This document shows, one piece after another, positions 1 through 11,600 of a stretch of 64,000 nt of DNA (the stretch's first letter is position 1; each line of letters opens with the position of its first letter). The DNA lies in contig NC_089591.1 of assembly GCF_019320115.1 (NCBI RefSeq), positions 15,695,169-15,759,168 on the forward strand, in the 5' to 3' direction. The position numbers and the translations under genes were made by a program. Under the pieces are notes generated by a model that made no database searches, had not been told where the DNA came from, and saw only the letters and a list, made by a program, of their open reading frames with translations. This DNA comes from Miscanthus floridulus (taxonomy: Eukaryota; Streptophyta; Magnoliopsida; Poales; Poaceae).

Positions 1-1
1 T

Positions 2-136
2 ACTCGCTCCGAGCACCTACCGCGTCGTAATAATGATCGCCGCGAAGAACGGCGCCATGATGACCACAACCGCCGCCATAACGACAGGCCGGAAAAGCTC
101 AAGGGCCGGACAATTTCGTCGCCGCCGACCAGATAA
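2..136 (+). pseudogene. gag C-terminal tail, open at left edge
   Basis: The frame is open from the window edge to TAA at 134-136. It is rich in Arg, Asp, Asn and His (RRNNDRREERRHDDHNRRHN is part of it), the charged tail seen in gag proteins of Tat-type grass gypsy elements. No zinc knuckle is visible in the part present. The rest of the gene is outside the window. Confidence 0.5.
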
Positions 137-967
137 TGTCATACGCAGCCGACCAAACGTTTTGTCTAAAGCTAAATACCCTTCATATATCTGTATTTAA
201 TACAATCTTCTCCACGGCGTTTCTCCAATTGATTTTTACTCCATTTATTCTCCATGTTTAAGATGCTCCATTCATTCTCCATAATGCAATATCTTTAAGA
301 TGTTCTTCGTCGATTCGTCAACCAGCCACGTTCTCACTTGTGTTACCAGAAACAGCCCTGTCCTTGACTTTGCTCCTATACGTGCACGAGCCACACTCTG
401 CGTTATGGACAGTCAGCAGCGGCTCCTTAGCAACGCTCTCTCCCTTACGTGTACACGGGTGTCGGCCACTCCGCGCTATAGAGCTTGGGCTAGTCGGGGC
501 TGGTGATACAATACAGAACCAACTAGAAGAAGCTTACTCATATTTAAAATATGAACGAACTCCAAAATAAACATAATGTTTATCTACAACCGCTTGCCGT
601 ATGTTACTTCATCAAATGCTTATTTTCTCTGGAGTTCATACGTTTTATTTGTACACCATGTACTACCCATTCTACATCTTTGTTTTTCAAGGGCCCGGTT
701 CGGTCACCGAGCCTATTTTTTACGCTCGGAGACTGGATCAGTTGGGAAGGACAAAAGAATCATTGTCCGGGTGGTCGAACCACCTAGCACTCAGACTTCT
801 CCGCCGATCAACTGGTCGGACCGCTAGGTTCATGGACTTCGTCGCTGACCAGTTGGTCGGACTGTTCGGCGCTCACTTCTACTCAGCGCTCACTTCACCG
901 CCGACCAGCTGGTTGGACTCCTCGGTGCTTGCTTCTTCGCCGACCAGCTAGTTGGGTTGTTCGCCGC

Positions 968-1115
968 TTGGGCTTCATCGTCAGCTAAGCTGGGGACTCC
1001 TCGACGTTCAGATTCTTCGTGCAAGCGTCGTCAGCTAAGCTGGGGACTCCTCGGCGTTCGGATTCTTTGTGAAAAAGTTGCCAGCTAAGCTGGGGACTTC
1101 CTTAGTGGTCGGATT
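968..1115 (+). repeat. About 53-bp tandem repeat, 2-3 copies
   Basis: The phrase GTCAGCTAAGCTGGGGACTC occurs at about 980 and 1029 and again, altered, near 1080, each time followed by a related CG-rich tail. It lies in the non-coding spacer of the gypsy element. Confidence 0.7.
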
Positions 1116-1483
1116 TTGCTACGTCTCATCGGTGCGCTATTAAGTTGCTCCATACTGTTCGGATCAGGGTGCTGATCTTGGACAGCACGTCTGGGGTCTT
1201 GATACGCACATGACAGATGACGTTGGCAAGTTTCAGACTTGATTTCTTTGACCCTGCTACAAGATTCTTTCATCATCTTCCAGCAGGCTCGAGGACTAAG
1301 TGGCTACACTTCACCTAACGGTGAATGTAGTGCTTTTTTCCTAATTTACCCTCCTTACTGACTAAGTCATGGAAACGGAGTCTAAGTGCCTACACTTCAT
1401 CTGAGGTGAAGAATTTTCAAATTTGATCTTGAGCCCCTTACATTCTTTTGGCAAGCCTTACTTGGCTCAGTCCGAGCTCTGCT

Positions 1484-1715
1484 CACCAGTTAAGCTGGTC
1501 GGCCTCAACTTTCACCACTCAAGTCACCAATTAAGCTGGTCGGCCTTGACTTTCACCGTCCAGGTCACCAGTTAAGCTGGTCGGCTTCGACTTTCACCGC
1601 CCAGGTCACCAGTTAAGCTGGTCGGCTTCAACTGTCACCGCCCAGGTCACCACTTAAGCTGATCGACTTCGACTTTCACCGCCCAGGTCGCCAGTTAAAC
1701 TGGTCGGCTTCACGT
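1484..1715 (+). repeat. 41-bp minisatellite, six copies
   Basis: Six head-to-tail copies with a 41-bp period start at 1484, 1525, 1566, 1607, 1648 and 1689, each opening with CACCAGTTAAGCTGGTCGGC or a close variant. The last is truncated. It precedes the 3' LTR and is part of the element, not host satellite DNA. Confidence 0.9.
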
Positions 1716-1778
1716 CAAACAGCTCGGACTTGTTCAAGACGGCGTTGTTCAAAGGATACAAGGCGATCAGGGACCAGC

Positions 1779-2235
1779 TGTGGGGGTATAACCCCATGTA
1801 CCCACGGCAAGGGACATGAGCCGCACAGTCAGGGACGGTCCAGCCCACAAGATTCAAGACTTGCAGCGCACAGCACTACTCGGCGTACACCGCAAGGCAC
1901 CTAGAAGATCTGATCGGATACTATAGATATTGTAATCCTACCATATAACCGACTAGGATACTTTCCTTCTAACCCTATCCCTCCAGAGTATATAAGAAGG
2001 GACAAGGGTCCCCTAGTCGCCATCCCCCATCCCACATCTCATCTCGTATTCCAGCAATACAAACCAACAGAGCACAGGACGTAGGGTTTTACGTCACATT
2101 GACGGCTTGAACCTGTATAAATCTTGTGTCTCGTGTCTCTGTTGCCATCTAGTTCCAGATCACGCGCACATCTACTAAATAATCTACCATCGTGGGCATA
2201 CCCCTCGGTGGACTATCGACGATATTTAGTCGACA
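1779..2235 (+). repeat. 3' LTR of the gypsy-type element
   Basis: The LTR begins TGTGGGGGTATAACCCC and ends TAGTCGACA, with the usual TG...CA ends. A TATA-like stretch (GAGTATATAAGAAGG) lies near 1986. A second, diverged copy of the family at 15,969 keeps the same order of blocks. Confidence 0.75.
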
Positions 2236-2257
2236 GTATGCCTGGTAATTTATTCTT

Positions 2258-4300
2258 GGGAAAATTGTGTTCTTACCCTTGTTCAGAACTCCAATTGTGA
2301 TTTTGCCCCTGTTTTTTAACTGTGTTTTTACCCCTGTTATTTTGAAATGAACTGTCCGTTTGCCCCTGCTTTGGATGTCGGTCAAATGGACAAGGAATAA
2401 ATGAATTAAAAGAATTCCAAAGCAGAAAAGGATAGTAGAAATGACCAATCTGCCCCTGACTCTTCCTCATCCAGAACAGCCCTCATCGGTAGCGGGCGGC
2501 ATCGGGAGCGGGCGGCTCCATCGGCGGCGGCGCATCTAGCCTAGGGCACGCGGTGAGGCGGTTGTTGCAGGGCGCAGGGGCGCACGCGTGGGAGGCGGAC
2601 GCGGCTCTGCTTCGTGCACGGTGCGGCGGCAGTTCCGGGGCGCGAGGGCGGCCGCGGCTCTGGTTGTTCGCGCGCTGGGCAGCGGCGATGCCCAGCCACG
2701 GGTCTCCTCTGGCGCCTGGGCGCAGGTCCCGGCGGCGCCCGCCCGCCCGCCGTTCTTCCCTTTCGAGCAAGACTCAGGGGTCCCGTCGTGCAAGGACGAG
2801 GCGCAGCAGCCCAATGCGTCGACGGCGGTGAACGCGTCCGCGGCAAGGGACTGCCCTCCGGCTTCCGCCATGGTGGCGGCGTCCTCGCCGTCGGGGAAGC
2901 CAGCGGGCGCCGAGGCGGCAGGCTGCGGCGGCAAGGGGAAGATGAGCCGCGTCGCCGTGGTGGCAACTGCGAAAGGCGCAGCGACTGCGGAGGTGGAGCG
3001 GCGCAGGTCAACGCAGCCCGGGCGCGCTGTGGACATGCGCGCTCGCGCGCGCAGTGGGGGCAGAGGAAGCGGCCACGGCGGATCGGAGGAGTGAGGCGAG
3101 GAGAACGGCGTGGGGGGGACAGCAGGAGCTGGGGCACCGGCGGACGCAGCCGTGGCGGAGCGTTGCGGCTCGGTACGGCGGGTGTGGCCATAACGGGGTG
3201 CGGCACGCTCGCGCGCGGTGCATGGTGCTCGACGGAGGCAAGGCGGAGCTGCGCGCGGTGGTGGCGCTGGGGGCGCAGCGGGGGCTCGGGCGCTGGGCAA
3301 TGGAGGTGAAGCTGCGACGGGAGCGGAAGGCGCAGTGATGGTGGCCCAGCGACGGCGCTCCCGGGGCGCACGGCGGAACGACGCGTGGGGCAACGGCGAC
3401 TCCGGAGGGGCAGCGCCATGGGCTTCGGTCTAGCGCATCCGTAGGGGCAGGGCAACGGCAGGCGCGAGACGCTGCGATGGCGAGCGCGGCCATGGCGATT
3501 TCTGCGGAGCAGCGGGCATGGCGTGCGCCGGCGACCGAGGCAGTAGCTCGAGCGGCTGCACAGCGACGGAGGAGCAGGGAGGGAGTCGCGCACTGCCCTT
3601 GCCTGGTGCCCGCTGGAGGAGCAGCGGTGGGACAAGAGCAGCAGCCTACTGGAGCCACCACAGCAGGGCAGGCGCCGGTTCCTCGCTGGAGCTGCCGGTG
3701 ATGGAGGGGCGGCCCTGGGCCAGGCGAAGCTTCCTGCTAGAGCTGCAGTCGGAGGGGCGACCTCTGTAGTTTAGGCTGACCCGTTTGTATCGTATGAATG
3801 CTAGCTACTGCCTACTAGTAGTAGATAATTTCTGTAAAGATTAGTTTGATGAATGTGACGATATATGTTGCCTGCTGGCTGTGTGGAAACGTGGATTTCA
3901 GTAGCAATCACTACATTATCGTTCAATTTGTTAGAAGCATCCACACTCCGATTGGCTCCTGATGTAGCATGGTTCATTTTATTTGAGGATGAATTAATTT
4001 GAAATCATTGTAAATTGTGCCAAATATATTTGATAAAATATAATCATTTTTTGTTAAAATACAATATAAATGTCTTATTCCTAATCAGGGGCAAAATCAC
4101 AAACCACCATAAAAACTAGGGGCAAAATCACATGGGCATAGTTGTCATTTGTATAAAAGTTAACACCGTTAGGTGAGGATGACGGAATAGGGGCAAAGTG
4201 GTGCTTCGTTTTGAAAACGCAAAGGCAAATTCACAAAGTTAAAAAAACAGGGGCAAAATCACAATTTTGATACAAAACAAGGGTACAAATGCAAGCGCCC
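2258..4300. mobile_element. Pack-MULE-like element with GC-rich cargo
   Basis: The two ends are inverted relatives. Left, near 2285-2335, reads TTGTGATTTTGCCCCTGTTT; right, near 4240-4275, carries its reverse complement. Similarity extends about 70 bp and both ends start GGG. Between them is about 1.3 kb of very GC-rich DNA (2,480-3,770), followed by AT-rich DNA resembling a grass 3' UTR. Long overlapping open frames exist on both strands, as expected from GC content alone, and I recognise no domain. Long inverted termini around gene-like GC-rich DNA without a transposase is the Pack-MULE pattern. I could not find a clean 9-bp target duplication, so the borders are approximate. Confidence 0.6.
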
Positions 4301-4341
4301 CTATAAGACAACTATGTGCATGATATAAAAGCTTCTAGTGA

Positions 4342-4628
4342 ACGGGTCTGTAGCCTAGTGGTATGCAGGAACCTTAGCGGCACCTCAGGTCCTAAGGTTC
4401 GACTCCCCACAGGAGTGAAATTTAACAGGCCTGGGTTAAAAAATACCCTAACCACCTAAGTCGCTTTCTGCGAGATGCACATGACCGCAAGCATTTGTCC
4501 TGGGCACTTGGTGGGCGTCCAGGGCAGCCAGCGTTTGAGTGTTTCTCGGCCTACGTGCGAGAAGTTTCCTCTTAATGCAATGCCACATGGGTGTTTTTTC
4601 CCCACAGGTCAAGGTTTTTTTCTTTCAT
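4342..4628 (+). mobile_element. tRNA-derived SINE
   Basis: Pol III boxes are visible: A box TAGCCTAGTGG at 4351-4361 and a perfect B box GGTTCGACTCC at 4396-4406. The sequence continues into a SINE body and ends in a T-rich tract near 4625. AAGCTTCT occurs on both sides (4329-4336 and 4634-4641) and may be the remnant target duplication. It is not a tRNA gene, because the sequence does not fold as a complete tRNA. Confidence 0.65.
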
Positions 4629-4641
4629 TTAATAAGCTTCT

Positions 4642-5517
4642 GTGGGTGGTAACACTCATCTGTATTATAGTGGTGTTTGCTTACTCCTTTTTGCGGTGTA
4701 AACAGTTCACAGCGCATTCAACACTGTTAGTGACATTTGGATGGACCTGGCTGTAATCAGTTCACGGTGGGATCTGCTCCCATGCTATTTAAGGTCAACC
4801 CACCCATGATCGAGCATTATGAGTTCCAGCCCAGATATTTCTCTCCCCATCGGCTCGACCGGCTGTTACAGGATAAACCAAACAAATCACATAAATAGCA
4901 ATTCCATTCCCAATACCGCTGTGACTAGTTCCCTCTGCGTATGACCTAAGCTCAAACTTAGTTTGGCACCAGGGCAAAAAGGTAACTGACTTACCAGCTA
5001 CATGCAGATAAACACTATCAACCACAACCAGCAACAAACAGCTTCTAGCCTCCAATCAGTTACTAGACTATTTCTGCACAAAGACCAATCCTTGACACTA
5101 TGTTTTCCATAGTAATTCACTGAATCTTTCATTTATGTCATGCATCGGCACTATAAAACCAGCATTGAACTTTCGGGCCAATGCGGTTATATTTCCTAGC
5201 TTAAGGTTTTTCAGCAAATATAAGCTCAAAGGTTTTCTAAAGTTTCCACTTCCTCAAGAAGCCAGGCGTTGAAAAACAAGCACAACCTTTTATACAGTAA
5301 CAGGCCTAAGCAATTTATCGAAGAAAAACAGACAAGATTGAGGTTGCAGCTAACTACAAATTATTATTATGCAAATACATTATGAACAAATTATTAGATA
5401 TTTCATATATCAATAACATCGATGTTCAATATAGTTCCAATAATTTACTAAGACAAATCACTCACCATAGTAACATGGCACTGCAATAACAAAGTACTGG
5501 ACATATTATAGTCTTAC
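4642..5517. other. Intron after exon 6; no further feature recognised
   Basis: On the minus strand this follows the donor GTAAGAC at 5517. I looked for the next expected exon of the glycine-rich gene and did not find it. Short open frames here look random. Confidence 0.5.
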
Positions 5518-5643
5518 CTCAATGTTGTAAAATAGAGACAGAAACAGTCTCTTAGCTTTGATTCCATCACCAGGGCCACTCAAGTTAAGAAGTCCTTGTC
5601 CATAGACCATTAAATCAGCGTTGGAAGATATCACTGACCCATG
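5518..5643 (-). CDS. Exon 6 of the glycine-rich gene, last one found
   Basis: Forty-two codons, phase 0 at both ends: [20 protein letters not shown], then [20 protein letters not shown] and IE. Acceptor TGTAACAG, donor GTAAGAC. The next family segment was not found between 4,300 and 5,517. Confidence 0.92.
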
Positions 5644-8600
5644 CTGTTACAATGATAAAAAAAAAATGAACACCACTGCTAAAATAAAGATTTTGGCAAT
5701 ACAGGTTTAAAACAACATACCCTGAGGACTACAAGGTTTCTTGCCTCAAGCATAGATGCAAGAACAACATCCTTAGCCCCGCCATCAATCTGAATATTTG
5801 AATCCCACATCAAGAGAACTTTAACATACATTCTGAAAGCTCCATAGACCTTCCATAAGAGGAGAAATTAGGAATACGGAAAGAACAATGCACACAAACA
5901 CGCACACACAAATTTGTTTCTGGCCTATACAACATCAAAAAGGAATTGATCAGTTCATATAATGCCTTCTCATGTCCTATTCGGAGTGGATAGTGCACAG
6001 ATGCAGATTCAAATAGAGATTTGTTCATATGTTCGGGTTGCGGAAATTGATTGGAGACAGGATAACATAATCTGATAATGCGTGCATGTATAGAGAGCCA
6101 CTGGTTTAAAACATCATAGACATACGCGGAAGGAATAAGATTCGTAATAAACTATGTCTATGCACTGCTATGCAATTAACATATACATATTTTATATTGT
6201 AGTATATGCCAACATGAGTTATTTTTCAAAATAGTGCAGATAAAGAAGAAAAAAGCAAATAAGTCGGATAGTCTGCCTAAGAAGTTCAGATAATCCATAT
6301 ACGATGCATGATAGATAATAGCAAAACCGTGTCCTATTCCGCATGTGCACCAAGTCAGATTGTAGAGACACCTCACACCCAATATGGGGGGGGTGACCTT
6401 CATATATATAGCCAATATGGCTGGGTATACAAGGAATACAATCAAGTATACATAGCAGGTGCTAATCATAGCTAATCACACATAGACCTGCCTAATACCC
6501 GCCCGCAGTCTAAGCGGGAGGATCCCGGACGCATAGACTGGACCTGAATTCAGTAAATAGCTGTACAGGAAGGCCCTTGGTCATGATGTCTACGAACTGG
6601 TGAGAGGACGGCACATGAAGAACCCGAACTTGTCCCAAGGCGACCTTCTCACGGACGAAGTGAATATCAATCTCAATGTGCTTCGTGCGACGATGATGAA
6701 CAGGGGTTGGTTGTCATGTAGACAGCGCTGACATTGTCGCAGTTGACAGCCGTCGCTGAAGCAATGGAGACGTGGAGCTGCTGCAGGAGCTGGCGCAGCC
6801 AGCAACACTCGGCCACCACGTGAGCAACAACACGGTACTCTGCTTCTGCACTGGAGCGGGAGACCGTGGTCTAACGCTTGGAGGACCAAGAAATCAGATT
6901 GTCGCCGAGGTAGACACAATAGCCGGAGGTGGAGCGCCGAGAATCTGGGCAGCCAGCCCAGTCGGCATCAGAGTAGGCGACCAGTGACTAACAAGGCCGA
7001 CACCAATGTGGAGGCCGGAGGAGAGAGTGCCCTTCAGGTCACGTAGAATCCGCTTGACCATCGAGAGGTGCGGCTCACGGGGATCATGCATGAAGAGGCA
7101 CACCTGTTGGACGGCGTATGCCAAGTCAGGATGAGTCAGCGTGAGGTACTGGAGCGCGCTAGCAGGGCTCCGGTACGCAGACGGATCAGCAACAGGGGCA
7201 CCGGTGGTGGCGGATAGCTTGGCGTGAGTGTCAACTAGGTGTCGTCGTAGAGTGACACTCAGACATGCCGGCGCGTTGAAGGAGCTCAATGGCATACTGT
7301 CGCTGTGATAGGAACAAGCCATCGGCGGAGCGAGTGACGGAGATGCCGAGGAAGTGATGGAGTGCGCCTAGGTCAGTCATGGCAAACTCAGAGTGGAGGC
7401 ACCCAATGATCTGCTGTAGAAATGCCGTCGAGGACATCGTAAGGACGATGTCGTCGACGTACAGAAGCAGGTAGGCAATACTGGTCCCGTCTTTGTAGAC
7501 AGAGGGAGGTGTCGGAAGTCGAGGCGACGAAGTCGAGCTGGCGAATGTATGTCGCAAAACGCTAGGTACCAGGCTCGAGGAGCCTGCTTCAGGCCGTAGA
7601 GGTCCCGTTGTCGATGAGCGCCTTGTACCCCTCAGCCATGGCCGCACGCCAGTTTGGATCAGCCAAACCACTATGGTAGTTGGCGGGAAGTGGAGACGGA
7701 GTGGTTGTCGCAGAGAGCCCCACATACCGCATAACCGGTATGGCCCCGGACTAGGTCCTCGTGATGCGTCGTTCCTGCTGTACAGGAGGTGCTGGTGGAG
7801 CTGCAGGGCACCTGTGGCTGCTGTACAGGAGTAGTAGCCTGCTATACAGGGGCAGGAGGCTGCTGAACAGGTGTAGGAGCCGATCCTGGTGCTGTAGAGG
7901 ACCCGTCATGCGCCCGGGGACGCCGGCTGTAGACAAGCCGGATGTCCCGAGCTGGAGGAGCAGCCGCTGGAGCCGGGGCAGCCGCTGGAGGAGCGGCAGG
8001 TGGTGGATCGGCTGCTGGTGGAGCAGCAGGTAGTACGGGGCCGTGAAACAAGATCGCGGGGTCGTCGGTCATCTCCTCAATGAAACCTTGGTGTGACTGC
8101 CCAGTAGCAGAGGGCAAAGAAGCAGGACGCACCGGCACTGTAGTACCTGCAAGCAAAAAGTCCAGGTCGCTTGGCGAGGACCTGGAGGGGTAAAGCCCGA
8201 AGGGAAAACAAGTCTCATCGAAGACCACATGACGAGAGATGATGAGGTGCTTAGTGGCCATGTCGAGGCAGCGGTACCCCTTGTGGGAAGAGGGATAGCC
8301 GAGAAAAACACAAGCTGTGGAGCGAGGAGAGAGTTTGTGGCGAGCCGTGGCAGGTCAAGTTCGGATAACAGAGACACCTAAAGACACGTAAGTGGGAGTA
8401 CTCGGGAGGGTTGTTGTGGAGGAGAGTATATGGAATGCTGTGGCGAACAGCAGAGCATGGACGCCTGTTCAGAAGGTATGTGGCTGTGGCGAGCGCCTCA
8501 GCCCAGTACTGAGCAGGCATGTGTGCATGTAGGAGCATCGTGCGGCTGATGTTGTTCAATGTGCGAAGAAGGCGTTCAGCCTTGCCATTTTGTGGGGAGG

Positions 8601-11600
8601 TATATGGACACGAGAGGCGTAAATGAATACCACGGGAAGCAAAGAGAGTATGGAGGGTATTGTTTACGAACTCAGTGCCGTTGTCGGCTTGGACAACTTT
8701 GATGGCAAGGCTGAATTGAGTGTGGACATAATTGCAAAAATTTGCAATATGTGTGGAGACTTCAGATTTGCGAGTGAGGGGAAAGGTCCAACAAAAATGA
8801 GTGAAATCATCAAGTAAAACGAGATAATATTGATACCCGGATACACTGGCAACCGGGGATGTCCATACATCACAGTGAACAAGTTCAAAAGGCATGGAAG
8901 TATATGAACTAGAATCTGATAAAGGAAGGCGCACATGTTTGCCAAGCTGACAAGGACATAGCAGTTGCTCTACTTTATTACAGGTGATGGACGCATTACG
9001 ACAAAGAATGTCAATGCTGGCGGAGCTGGGATGACCAAGACGGTGATGCCAGAGGTTGGTGGAGATGGCAATGCTGGCGTGTGGAGCGGAAGACGCAGCA
9101 GGGAAGGTGTAAAGATCACCAGCACTATTGTAGCGAAGCATCACACGTCGGGTCGGGATATCCTTGACAGAAAAACCAAGAGCGTCAAATTCTATAGAAC
9201 AGTTGTTGTCCCTAGTAAATTGACGGACAGATAGTAGATTGCAGACTAGAGATGGGATTACTAAGACATTATTTAGATGAAAATTTGACTCTGGTGTATG
9301 AAGAACAGACTCGCCACGACATGAAATAGGAAGAGTTTGACCATTACCAACTGTAATGGAAGAGTGAGGAGGAGGATGGCGAGAAAGGAGTATACCATCC
9401 GAGGAGCTCATGTGGGAGGAGGCGCCGGAATCCAGGACCCAGGGATGCTGGCCCTGGAGATGCATCTGATTGAGTGCAGCGACAAGACCATCCTGGTTCC
9501 ACATGGGAGCCTGTTGGGAGACGTGGAGCGGCGCAAATGTCGTCGGGGGCTGCGGAGGCACGAAGGCCGTGTGAGCCTGAGGAGGGGAGCCAAGCACGCC
9601 GGGGCGCCAGCCGCCCTGCTAAGCCGAAGGAGGGCCCTGTGGAGCCCATGGATTGTCGCAAATCCAGGGGCCCATGGGTCGGTATTGGCCAGTCTGGCCA
9701 ACGCCGCCGCGCTGCTGCGCAGAGCCGCTGTTCCAGCCACGCCGGCCCTTGCCCTTGCCCTTGCTGCCGCTGCTGTTGCCAGCGCCGCCGCCCTTGTTGC
9801 TGCCGTAGCCGGTCACGTGTGGGTTGTGTGGACCTCCAGAGTTGGTTGTGGCAGCGAGAGCATGGCACCCGCCCGGGCTGGTGCAGCCAGCGGTGGCGAG
9901 GAGGGCGGTGCTGGCGACCGTCTTTTCGTCGTTGGCGAGACAGAGCTCCTTTAGTGCCAGCATGTCATGGGCTCTAGCGAATGTGGGAAGGACAGCGGAG
10001 TTGGCGATGTCGTCGGCGGTGTTGGAGAAGCGAGGATTGAGGCCACGCAGAAGGGCGAGGACGAGCTGCGAGTCCTGGACAGGATGGCCGACGTCGCGAA
10101 GAGCGACAGCCTTGATCTTCAGCCGCTGGCAGTACGCCGATATGGTGCTGTCACCTTGCACCATGGAGTGAAATTCGTTGAGGAGGAAGATGGCGCGCGG
10201 CTCCCGGTTGGCGCGGAAAATCCCTTCAATGGCCACCCACAGATCACGAGCGGTTGGATCGGCACCAGTCCATGGTGAGGTCGAGGACGGAGTCGTCGAC
10301 GGAGCCGGAGATCCAGCCCCGGACGCAGCACTCCGCGGCATCCCACTAAGGATCATCAGGTCGAGGGGGAGCAGAGCCATCGATGTGCGAGCGAAGGCCG
10401 AACTTGCCACACAGCGACTTGAAGAACGCCCACTTGGAGTAGTTGGATCGAAGGTCCAGCGTAAACAGGATGTGGGACTTGACATTGACTGTGACGTAGT
10501 TGTGAGCCACGATCGGGGCAGCAGCGCCGGCGCTCATGGCAAGCATGGTGGGAGTGCCTGTCGCGGGCAGGGTGCCGGCACTAGGTGGCCGAGGAGGAGG
10601 AGGCCGAGGTGTCCATGGGAGAGGAGAGAGGGAGGACGGGCGAGAGGAAGTCTCACGCGTGGGGGGAGGTGGCTGCGCGATCACGGAAGGAGTCGCGAGG
10701 TGGAGGGAAAGACCGGGAGAATAGGATCTAATCGGCTGATACCATGTAGAGACACCTCACACCCAATATGGGGGGTGCGTGACCTTCATATATATGTAGA
10801 GACACACCTCACACCCAATATGGGGGGATGACCTTCATATATATAGCCAATATGGCTGGGTATACAAGGAATACAATCAAGTATACATAGTAGGTGCTAA
10901 TCATAGCTAATCACACATAGACCTGCCTAATACAGATATCAGATTACATATATCCTCATGAATATCAAAATCGAAGGGCAGGCCTGGTGCAATGGTGAGA
11001 GCTGTCTCACTGAGTCACCAGGTCGCGGGTTCGAAGCAGCCTCTCCGCAGATTTTGCGGGGAGAAGGCTTGCCTCGGTTTTTCCCTTCCCCAGACCCCAC
11101 TCATGTGGGAGCCTCAAGCACTGGGTCTGCCTTTTTTTCATGAATATCAAAATCACACTCTGTAACCTTATAAATCAGATGCAGATTGGATTGGATTCAA
11201 CATTTATCCGTACTATTTTCATCCATATATGAAGCAACCATATGGTACATTGAGGACGCCAAATACAGCACATATCAAAGCATCAATGACACGTATATTT
11301 CAATGAGTAGTGACTTAAGATTGGACAACTTTACATCGCTAGCATGCAACATATAGAGAAAGGGACAGCTGTCAAACAAGCATGACAAGTCAATGCAGCA
11401 TATTATTTATGATGCAATGATGTAATGGGAAGAAAATACATTTTACATGTATGTTGTCATGTCTCAAGTCCATATTTGATAAATACACCTTACATATATA
11501 TTACCATGCCTCCAAGTCCATATTTGGAAAATTAATTTCCACCATCACATGTCATGATGTATGCATATGAAAATTACTTACTTATGAGAACCATCAACAA

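Larger units (their letters stand above)
1..2235 (+). mobile_element. 3' part of a gypsy-type LTR element, probably non-autonomous
   Basis: This is the 3' end of a plus-strand LTR retrotransposon cut by the window edge. In order it holds the tail of a gag-like frame (2-136), about 1.6 kb of non-coding spacer with two minisatellites, and a 3' LTR (1779-2235). No protease, reverse transcriptase or integrase motif lies between the gag stop and the LTR, so this copy seems to lack pol. Absence of pol in the family is an inference, because the 5' half is outside the window. A related LTR sits at 15,969. The element probably lies in the intron after exon 6 of the minus-strand glycine-rich gene. Confidence 0.75.
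6361..10932 (-). mobile_element. Complete Ty1/copia element, Ale/Retrofit-like, minus strand
   Basis: LTRs at 6361-6497 and 10745-10932 are flanked by the 5-bp target duplication CAGAT (6356-6360 and 10933-10937). The primer-binding site TGGTATCAGC lies next to the 5' LTR, and a purine tract (GCGGGCGGG) precedes the 3' LTR. Gene order on the minus strand is gag, protease, integrase, reverse transcriptase, RNase H, the copia order. The LTRs are very short (137 and 188 bp). The pol frame has frameshifts and the N-terminal half of reverse transcriptase is missing, so the copy is dead. It sits in intron 4 of the glycine-rich gene in the same orientation. Confidence 0.92.

Noticed and set aside
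2536..3661. Long overlapping frames on both strands (up to 364 codons)
   Set aside because: Very high GC leaves few stop codons on either strand. No domain, no consistent start, and composition is low-complexity Arg/Pro/Ala.
4344..4416. Possible tRNA gene
   Set aside because: A and B boxes are present, but the arms do not pair as a tRNA and the sequence continues into a SINE body with a T-rich tail.
9337..9977. Plus-strand frames opposite copia gag
   Set aside because: Antisense shadows of a clear gag-protease region on the minus strand.
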